A DNA stretch of 64,000 bases from positions 9,587,642-9,651,641 of the forward strand of contig OU452229.1 of assembly GCA_911728455.2 (NCBI GenBank). The letters run 5' to 3'. Shown piece by piece: positions 55,979-64,000 of this stretch; within the stretch, counting starts at the first letter, position 1; every line of letters begins with the position of its first letter. This stretch comes from Marthasterias glacialis (Eukaryota > Echinodermata > Asteroidea > Forcipulatida > Asteriidae). The translations under genes and the position numbers were made by a program. The notes under the pieces were generated by a model. The model searched no databases. It was not told the origin of the DNA and saw nothing but the letters and a program-made list of their open reading frames with translations.

Positions 55979-56724
55979 ACAATAAAAACACAAATTTCCT
56001 ACCCGATCCAACTAGCCACCGTAGCTTTTAATCGAGGCGGTCATGTATGATAACACTCCCCATACCTTTCTAAAACCATTCTAAATCCGCCTCGCTTCTA
56101 AGAGTGGATGTTCCGTCCTGATACCATTATTACCACAGGAAGTTTAAAAGCGAGGCAGTCATGCTTTGGCTTTGCTTGATTTTAAGTGATGGTGGATAGG
56201 TGAACCCGTTGAAATTACAATGAAATAAAGATAGAGGAAAGCAAAGCAGTAAGTTTTGGGGGTCTTTTTCCCTTTTTTTGGGGGGGGGGGGTGGGGTGTG
56301 CTACAGCCCCTTAGCCCCCTGGGTCCACCAATGTAGGCTAAATGGGTATACTGTGCCCATCTTTTGCATAAAACACGAAAATAGCTCCTCTTTATAAGTC
56401 AAACCCTTGACGACAAACACATACTCTAGTTTCATAGCATGAATATTTTATTTCACCTTCAATGGCAATGTGGCCTGAATATCTAAAAATTAACTTTTCT
56501 CTACATGGTTGTCATAAATGGCAGAGAAATTGTCACCATTTTGCTATGTCTGGTTTTAGAACACCAACAAGTTTTGTTTGAGCCCAGAATGGAATGATAT
56601 ACTCACAAATATGAAACAAATATGTAAACAAGATCTATTGTTTGAGAAGGTTTGAGGTTTGAGTTTTTCTATCGCATTTTAAACGTTATATGTTCTTATC
56701 ATCATCTTAAAGCAGGCGGATAAC

Positions 56725-57060
56725 ATGGGTAATTGTCAAAGACCAGTATCTGCACTTTATGTGGCCCATTATATAAATGAAATAACAAACCTGTGAAAGT
56801 TTAAGCTCAATCAGTCAACAGAGTCACAATAAAATAGTGAAAAAAAAGAAAGAAAAAAACTTATGTGTTTTCACTGTTTTAAAACAGCAGGTTTTGGACT
56901 TGCGAGATCAAAACTAGCTGTTTTTTACTCACTTCTTGAATTTTTCCACCTGGACAATCTTTACACCATCAAGTTATGTGCGAATCTATGAACATCTATA
57001 TTTTCAGTCTTACCAATGTTGTGCACACCTTTTCAATGTAAGATCTGAAATCAAACATTG
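56725..57060 (+). repeat. dispersed repeat, copy of the 8575-8905 family
   Basis: AATTGTCAAAGACCAGTATC, GTGAAAGTTTAAGCTCAATC, GCGAGATCAAAACTAGCTG, CACCTGGACAATCTTTACAC and TGTTGTGCACACCTTTTC follow the same order as the copy at 8575. It lies between SMARCE1 and TOPBP1. Confidence 0.6.
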
Positions 57061-58061
57061 TTTATTGATCAAGAACCCATTAATGCACAATGATCGATTG
57101 ATTGATCGATCAACAACAATAATAATGTATTTATTGAATCTTGATGTACAGGTCACCATGACAACTATGTCAACGCAGTCCTCTGCAAACTTTTGTAGTT
57201 ACATAAGGAATGATGAACAACCATAAAACAGTTTAGATAAATGTTCATGACACAAGGGTACCAGACTAAGCAGATTCGGATGTTGCTTCACAAAACCCTT
57301 ACCCTGAAGAATTTTGACACGTCATTGCTGGAATCCAGTCAAAATAGACCACTTGAAGCTCACACAGCGCCCTCACTGAGGTCTAGGAAAGGTTCATCAT
57401 TGGATGAGAGTTGGCACATACACAAGTGCATGTTTCCATTGTAGAAACTGCTAATGATTCCAACTGGATTTTGCCTTGACATCAGCGCATACATTTATAG
57501 AGAATGACTTTCTTATGGTTATACTTGGATACGTAGCAAGACCAGAACTGACCAAATAAAATATAAATAAAATACAAATAAAAAATATTAACTTAACATC
57601 GATACAGACAATGAGAGTTACAATATGTCTCACTCATAAAGGCAATGGTAGCTAAATTAAACTAACTGCATTAAATAAATTTAACAGACACTATGTTACC
57701 CCCAATCCACTACAATTCTCCAGTAATTTTTTCTAGCTTGGCATAAAACCTGTAAGCCAATTTCATAAAAGCTGTACCTTTTCTGCTTACATGAGCTGAC
57801 CTTGGCAGAATCTCTACTCCATAAACCCATGCTTACTGCAAGCAAAGCACAAGACACTCTCACTCTCAGGCCATGTCTGAATGAAGCTATTGGCTGAATT
57901 GTCTGAATGAAGCTATGGCTGATGGCTGCTGTTGCAATAATAAAGATAGATCTGTGCACTGAGCTAGCCGTAGCCATTGCAAAAGCCGCAATTTCAAACG
58001 TGGCCTAAATTACTAGCAGTTTTTCTACATAGATAAATTACACAAAAGCAGATGAATTGTC

Positions 58062-58440
58062 GCGTGTCATGGCTGAGTGGTCTAGTGCACCGGAGTCAAA
58101 TTCTGGTGGTCAAGTCATTGGGGTGTGGGTTCGAATCCTGGTCATGACACTTGTGTCCTTAAGCAAGATGCTTTACTATAATTGCTTCTCTTCACCCAGG
58201 GGTATAAATGGGTACCTGCGAGGGTAGAGGTTGACATTGTGTTTGAAAAGCCTTTGGAGCGCCACGGCAGCTCAGGGCTGTATACTCCCCTGGGAGCTGA
58301 AAAAGATTACAGAAATTTTATTGATCCAATGACCTGGGCACTAATGTAAAGCGCACTGAGATGTTATTGCCAAATTGACTCCCCACATGGTGAGAGTGGC
58401 AAACAATAGCCGCGTGTGACGCTAGTGCAAGGGGTCAATA
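58062..58440 (+). mobile_element. tRNA-derived SINE, family A, with tRNA-Leu/Ser-like head
   Basis: The head reads GTCATGGCTGAGTGGTCTAG..., with an A box (GGCTGAGTGG) and B box (GGTTCGAATCC). Its first seven bases pair with TCATGAC after the T arm, so it still folds as a tRNA, with a long variable arm. The body has ACACTTGTGTCCTTAAGCAA and GGGTACCTGCGAGGGTAGAG, shared with the copies at 11420, 11740 and 59065. It lies just downstream of the SMARCE1 stop, possibly within or beyond its 3' UTR. A body downstream of the head argues for a SINE rather than a tRNA gene. Confidence 0.75.
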
Positions 58441-58505
58441 GTGGCTTTCTAAAGGTACCGCAGAGTCTTAGAGAAGAAAAGTATAGGGGATAGATTGATT
58501 AATCA

Positions 58506-61500
58506 TCAAGCTTTTAATGTTTCTTCTCCCTCTTTCACTTCATCCTTTGAACTATCCACAGCTTTCCTTTCCTGCAGTCCCTCTTCTTTATCATCCTTCT
58601 CATCTCCTCCAGTCGGCTCTTCAGGCCCTTTCTTGACCTCCTCCCCACCACTCTCAATCATATTTTCCGGTACTGCAGATGTTTTTAAGACATCATTTGA
58701 CTCTGCTGGAGAGTCTGCCTTCTCTTGTTCAGGCATGTCAGGTGCGGTTGGGGGGACATCCGCTGGGAATTGGCTGGGTTGAGGCTGCTCTTTTGGAGGT
58801 TGCTCTACGGCATCGTTGATAGAGGGCAGAGAAGGATGTAGGATGGATGGTTTCTGTGTCTCTGGGTCTTATGACAGAAAAAAATCAGGCATTAATGATA
58901 AAACTGATTGGACGAATTAAACCCTAAGTCTCCTAAGCGATAAACTCAGAAGTTGAACTCAGAGGGGTTTTAATAAAAGGCATTTATAAGGCAATTTTAA
59001 ACCCATTGTATCAAAGCATATTACACTAATACTAATACCACCCCAGTTCAAGAAGTTATAAGCATTCCTGAAACATCTTCAACTCCCTAGTATGCAGCAC
59101 CGGCAGCCAAATTGAGCAAACAGGTTGCTAATCAACCACATAAACAATATCTACCCTCACAGTCACAGCCCCATTTAGCTCTTGGTGATGAGAAGCAGTT
59201 ATAATTAAATGTCTTGCTCAACGACACAAGTGTCATGACCTCATCACATTTTAGTGCAATAAGAGGGTAATAATATTGAACAAAAATATAAATGTAAAAA
59301 CATAAAAGTTTCTGAAGTTCTTTAATTGTCATTTTGACTTAAACCTTGCATTTCATCAAGTGACTGGGACTCTCTTTATGCAGTCGGCAAATTTTTGCAT
59401 ATAATTCCTGAAACACTAAGTCCAAGTTTTCAAAGATTTCTGACGCGTTTCCAATTTTCCTAAACTCAATGTTGACAAAATATGATGGAAATCCCAATTG
59501 TTCATGATGAGCATTAACATTGAACTGAGTGAGTTAAAGAATCTGTTTGCGAGCGGATACCTTGATTCCTTCCAATCTCTCCTCCATCACTTGATGGCAG
59601 TGGACAATCATTCTGGGGGGTGGAAGTTCCATCATTGGAATCTTCCTTCTGTGCATCAACTTCCATCGACTCCTCCTTCTTTGGGTCTTCCTCTTTTGGT
59701 TCCTGCTCCTCATTGGGCTGTGCAGTTAATGAAGGCTGCTCTGGTGATTGGTGTACCAGGGCTGTCTTTGACCCAGGCTGCGACAAGGGCTGTGACCCTG
59801 GTTGTGGCCCCGGTTGTGACCCCAGCTGTGACCCAGTTGGGGCTATTGGTTGCGGCTCGACCTGCGGCACTGGATTGGGATGTACATGCACCTGTGTGGG
59901 TACCTGTGAGGGCATTGGTGGGAGCGTTGGTAGTAGAGAGGTTGGTCCCACGGTGGGTCGCTGAAGGGCATGGCTCAGGATACTCCCCATGGGTGGGGGC
60001 GGGGGAGGAAGTGGTAGATCTGGTGGTGGAAGCTCATCCCACTTGATCTCAACCTTCTGATCGCACAGCTGGGGAAACAAATTAAATATGACGTATTAAT
60101 AAAGAACACAGAGTCAACAAGTGGGCAGCGATTTCAGCTTTATTCATAAATACCCCAGTCAGTTTGGGACAATTTGGGCAGTCCTATTGGTTGAAAGGTG
60201 GTCACATGACTGTTTAAGACCGGTTTTAAATGGCTGATAAAGACATAGCTGGAGCTGTGAAGGCGCGTTCTGCGCTCGTTACAGTCACACGCATGTTAAC
60301 GCAAAAGCTTATGTGGGTGCTAATTCACGTGTAGCGCAATCAATACATACAGGTACTCTATGTAATGTCTATTAGTACGCGCCCGTATGTGCAACCGTTG
60401 AGCGTCGACCCTTCGTGAAATGGAGCCTTACGACGTGACAAAAATTGAAAAAAAAAATTAAAAAAACAGAAAAGTTTCACCGATTTTTTTTCTACATTAT
60501 TATGCTTTTTTAACAAAAAGGGCATTTATGAATGGGAATAAAAGAGTAGTGACTTGGTCTTAAACGGCCGTTTAAAACCTTGCAGGGTTGTGGCCGTGTG
60601 ATAAAGGACCTCACGACCCTGCCGGTTTTAAACAGCCGTTTAAGACCTCAGTCACCACTCTTTTATTCCCTTATTTAAGACTTGCAGAACTTCAAATGGA
60701 AGTTCTCACGTGTCAGTGTCACGTGTCAGTCATGTGGAGATTTATGAAGTCCGTTTTGTTTAACAACAAAAACAAACTTTGATATTTTTCTTGCTGCTAA
60801 CAGACAAGAAATCTTAAATTTATACACTTTTACGTACATTAAAACAACTGACATTGCTTGTGTTGAAAATTCTTGGTAAAAACTTTCTCTAGTAAAAAAA
60901 ATGATAAATACAAAAAATGTGTGCTTTTTCAGTAAGTTTTTGTTTGTAGCAACTCTACGAAAGTGGCCTATGATGATAACTAAAGAAGTGCAAGCTGACA
61001 TTGTAACCAGGGATCAGATTTAACAAAAACGTGGAAATTCCTGAAAAATGGACCTGGGTTCTTAGATTGTAGATCGAGAACCTCCCTTATATTTACAATT
61101 TAAGAGGTTTACAGACTCTGTGCATCACCAGAAATACAAAACTACGGGTTTGGCTAAAGTGTGACCTATTTGTTTTTCCCTTTGATTATTGCTTACGTCT
61201 TTCAACAAAACTTAAAGGCTAATAGACATTTTGAGTAAATCCTGAAATCAGGAAAAAAAAACTGAGAAATCCATGGTTGAGTTTCAACCACTAACCTTTT
61301 TGATTGAAGAATGAAACTGATCGCTGGTTTCAAAAAACTTCCTCTTCTTACTTTCATGTTTGTCCTCGATCTGCATCAATTCATTTTCCAATTTTTTCTG
61401 CCGGGTTAAAAAGAAAAAAGGAAATTTGAATTTACTTGAATCAGTCATAGAAACATAAGAAAATAACATTTCAACAAAAAACAGAAATATTTGACTTTGG

Positions 61501-63639
61501 TAAACCCATCCATTTGGCATGTGGTGGCCTCGCGGTCAAACGCACTGGACTTAAGCTCTGGTGTTTCAGATCAGCAGAGCGTGGGTTCGAGTCATGGTCT
61601 TGATACGTTTGTCCTAAAAGCAAAACACTTAACCATCATTGCTTTGTCCTTCGGATGGGACGTTAAGTTGTAGGTCCTGTGTGTTGTGTAAAGCAGGTAA
61701 AAGAAACGATAAGAGAAGGGGTTTGCCCTGGTGTTTTCTGGAACGGTTGGCTGCAGATTGCGCCACAATACCTTGTAAACCATTACATGGTGCTATGTAA
61801 ATAAATGGGTGTTATAATCTTGTAGAAAAAACATGAACACTTTGAGATGCCCTTGGGTGTGATAAAGTGCTATACAATAGTATTATTATTTGTAGGGTTT
61901 CATTCTACCTGATAACCAAGTATTTTCTATAATAAAATAATGAGACGTTTCTTGCATACAGAAGTGTGAGTCATTGCCAAATAAAAGGTCTGAAATTTTA
62001 GGAGGTACGATGCAATGGACCTTTTGGTAACCCCTGGAGTTATAGATTTCAAAGAGCTTCCACACTACACAAGTAGATCAAAGAGCATTTTATCATTTAT
62101 TTATGATTTTATCATTTCTGAAGAAAATAACATCTGATTTTTGATCACCAGGCAGACATAAAAAGTCTGAATTCGGATCAAATTTCTCATCCCTTTATAA
62201 GGCATGCAACTCATCAACCCCCAAAAAGAGAAGAAACTTATTGACAAGCTAAAATTTTCAGTGCGCATTTCTAAGTGCCAATATGATGTTTAACCATGGG
62301 TTAATTTCTAAATGCAAAGCGCAAATATGATGTTTAACAATGGGTTAATTTCTAAATGCAAAGCGCAAATACGATGTTTAACCTTGGTTTAACGGGCCTG
62401 CTTTAGAAGAGGCCGAAAAAATGAAATTTTTATTTTGGATACAAAAATTTTTGTTTTTGTTTTTGTTTCTGGGAGTTGGCCCCGCAATTTGCGCTTGTGC
62501 AATGGGGAGAACCCATACTGCAATTTTTTTAACTAAATGCTTTTGTTTCTGATCCATTGTTTATTAATATCATTAATTCAATGAACAGTTACAATGCTCA
62601 CATTTGCACAGCAAACACGCCATCATAACTGGCCAGTTAAGTTTTGAACAACTTCCGCAAGAGGAATTTCGTCAACCTGCTTTTCCAACCAATTCCATTT
62701 CCATCCATTGTGTTCTTTATGCCTTTTATCCTCCCTTTTTTCTCAGATCTTTGCCTCCATTACTACCAATGATATCTTTTCTTTCCGCTTTATTTCAAAT
62801 TGATGCAGTATGTTTCACTACACAATGCAAGCTTGCAGATAAAAAAATCTCACAGTGTCTGTTTCCCGCCACATCCCAACTCGTCAAGCATTAACAGAAA
62901 AACTCTGGAGCCAGTCTCTACACATGTTATGTAGAATGTATGCTGTACAAGGAGCATTGTGTCTGTGTGTAGACTGTGTAAAGCCTTTGTACATGTAAAC
63001 TACTGCAAAGCCAGACTTTATCCGTCAACATCATGATGTACATGATTTGTATGTGTTTTTTCTAACTCACGCAAAATAATTGTATTTTTTAAAGTAACTT
63101 TTAATTCAGCAGGATTTATTTGTTAAAAATGTATTTTTCACGAACGGCGAGATTTTTTTCACAAACGCGGATTTTTGCGGAATAGTTCCATGCCTGCTTT
63201 CTATAGCACAGATCAACAACAGGTTCGCTTGTGTTTGAAAAAATAAAATAAAAAGGAGACAAGAAGGAGAAAATATGATTCCTTATTCCGCCTCAACTTT
63301 CTCGCATGCAAAGTTGAGAACAGCAAAGTGAACACTGAAAACGGAAAAACAAGAAGCTAAAAAGTTAGTAATGAGAACAACACTTTAATAAAAACGTTTC
63401 GACCCACATATCAATTAAAAGAAATTGTACATTTCAAGAGAGACTGCAAAAATCTGCACTCAGTACCTGATGTAGCATTAGGGATTGAACCTGCCTCTTC
63501 AGCACCTGCATACGCGATTCGGTCACGACGGAACGAGGGTCGGGTACGGCAGCATCACTGAAGATATCGTTGACAAATCGATGATTGCGCTGGTATCGTG
63601 CAGCGGCAATGTGCTTCACTGAGAAGCCGTCATCTTGAT
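58506..63639 (-). CDS. smarce1: SMARCE1/BAF57, SWI/SNF chromatin-remodelling subunit, 3' half (4 exons; gene continues past the window)
   Basis: SMARCE1 is the HMG-box subunit of metazoan BAF/PBAF complexes. Exons in transcript order: 63467-63639, 61296-61397, 59561-60068, 58506-58867. All phases join (1/1 into the first, then 0/0, 0/0, 1/1). The first has [20 protein letters not shown] and [17 protein letters not shown], and the second [20 protein letters not shown], both nearly the vertebrate sequence following the HMG box (coiled-coil region). The third opens [16 protein letters not shown], continues with a proline/glutamine-rich stretch with [11 protein letters not shown] repeats that I do not recall in vertebrates, then returns to the acidic [20 protein letters not shown] motif shared with them. 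The last exon is acidic, Glu/Lys/Pro-rich, and ends EGEETLKA. The HMG box itself would lie upstream, beyond 64000. Confidence 0.95.
59065..59240 (-). mobile_element. tRNA-derived SINE, family A, headless copy in SMARCE1 intron
   Basis: On the minus strand it carries ACACTTGTGTCGTTGAGCAA and the GAGGGTAGATATTGTTTATG body seen in the copies at 11420 and 58062. The tRNA-like head is absent or broken near ATGAGGTCATGACAC. It lies in the last SMARCE1 intron. Confidence 0.6.
60530..60672. repeat. fold-back element with about 55-bp arms, in SMARCE1 intron
   Basis: GGGAATAAAAGAGTAGTGAC and GGTCTTAAACGGCCGTTTAA on the left pair with TTAAACAGCCGTTTAAGACC and GTCACCACTCTTTTATTCCC on the right; the loop is about 35 bp. 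Related fragments (GTTTAAGACCGGTTTTAAAT) occur near 60210. It could form a long hairpin in the pre-mRNA. Confidence 0.7.
61025..61275 (+). repeat. dispersed repeat, copy of the 38765-39030 family, in SMARCE1 intron
   Basis: GAGGTTTACAGACTCTGTGC, ACCAGAAATACAAAACTACG and GATTATTGCTTACGTCTTTC match the copy at 38765. Confidence 0.5.
61512..61892 (+). mobile_element. tRNA-derived SINE, family C, with LINE-like TATT tail, in SMARCE1 intron
   Basis: The head has an A-box-like GTGGCCTCGCGGTCAAACGC and B box GTGGGTTCGAGTC. The body includes CCTTCGGATGGGACGTTAAG, a segment common in marine-invertebrate SINEs, and the 3' end reads AAGTGCTATACAATAGTATT followed by ATT repeats. The tail resembles the 3' end of the LINE at 33239-36835, which suggests it borrows the machinery of an L2-like LINE. 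Confidence 0.65.
62267..62398 (+). repeat. tandem repeat, 44-bp period, three copies, in SMARCE1 intron
   Basis: ATGATGTTTAAC...GGGTTAATTTCTAAATGC recurs at 62283, 62327 and 62371 with a 44-bp period. The first copy is preceded by a diverged TTTCTAAGTGCCAATATG unit. Confidence 0.8.
62399..63466 (-). other. SMARCE1 intron, no further gene seen
   Basis: AT-rich intron between the 63467-63639 exon and the 61296-61397 exon; this entry covers its upper part. The ORF at 62604-62894 has no family resemblance and low-complexity composition. From 63640 to 64000 is the start of the next SMARCE1 intron; no exon is visible there. Confidence 0.5.
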
Positions 63640-64000
63640 CTAGTTGAAAATACACAGTTAGAACTAGAATTAGAACTAGTTTGTGACAAATAAAAGTTTA
63701 TGTCAAAGATTTTTATGGACACACCTATTTGATAACTCAAAACAAGAACTGAATATGGGGGATACAACTTTCAGAGCATTCAGGTTGGCTCTGTGGTTTC
63801 TTTTCCTACCTTTCACCTCTGTGGACTTTGGTTCAAATCCGGACCATAGCCTTGCGTGTGATTGGGATTTCAGTCTCTACCTGAATGTGTGGGTTTTTCC
63901 GTTTGGGATTTTTCTTCCACATCTAAAACCAATATTTTATTCATCATCTTTTCCACACATGTATCTTCAGACCCTACGGGTCACAATGCTAGTCCCTTTT

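Larger units (their letters stand above)
55621..58061. other. intergenic region between SMARCE1 3' end and TOPBP1 promoter
   Basis: Contains G-runs (55948, 56278), the dispersed repeat at 56725-57060 and a fragment of the TTTCATAAAGCTG family near 57758. The SMARCE1 3' UTR may reach into its right end. I see no coding exon. Confidence 0.5.

Noticed and set aside
59498..60046. Plus-strand ORFs of 182 and 114 codons
   Set aside because: They are antisense to the SMARCE1 Pro/Gln-rich exon, whose minus-strand reading splices in phase with conserved exons.
1..64000. CRISPR arrays, bacterial operons, phage or viral genes
   Set aside because: No regular spacer-repeat pattern, no ribosome-binding sites, and all recognised genes are split by spliceosomal introns. 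Reverse transcriptase is confined to the LINE.

Overview
The window reads as nuclear DNA of an invertebrate deuterostome, most likely an echinoderm such as a sea star. The genes have many short exons with GT-AG junctions, the intergenic and intronic DNA is AT-rich and full of small inverted-repeat elements and tRNA-derived SINEs, and there is a CR1/L2-type LINE whose N-terminus carries a 2A-like motif, a feature known from echinoderm and lancelet LINEs. The species assignment is inference. No bacterial, viral or CRISPR features were seen.

Three host genes lie head to tail on the minus strand. Reading in the direction of transcription: the 3' half of SMARCE1 (BAF57, a SWI/SNF chromatin-remodelling subunit; about 63.6 to 58.5 kb, upstream exons beyond the window edge); a complete TOPBP1 (DNA replication and ATR checkpoint scaffold; non-coding exon near 55.5 kb, 32 coding exons from 51478 to 15359, 1639 residues); and a short CEP70-like centrosomal gene (10 coding exons from 13057 to 3069, 335 residues). 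For TOPBP1 and the CEP70-like gene every intron phase joins and the summed exons are an exact multiple of three, which supports the models.

Two autonomous-looking mobile elements sit inside TOPBP1 introns, both antisense to the host gene. Intron 15 holds a 3.4-kb DNA transposon with 32-bp perfect terminal inverted repeats and a target-site duplication; it carries a three-exon gene for a 342-residue protein of a multicopy invertebrate family. Intron 14 holds a LINE with an intact 1152-codon ORF: predicted signal peptide, 2A-like motif, endonuclease and reverse transcriptase.

The rest is introns and intergenic DNA containing several SINE families, several inverted-repeat (MITE-like) families, minisatellites, G-runs and microsatellites. 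Intron 31 of TOPBP1 contains a degenerate tandem array whose unit is homologous to the 3' end of the adjoining exon.

Most entries rest on translation and splice-site reading by eye, compared with remembered vertebrate orthologues. No alignment or database search was run.
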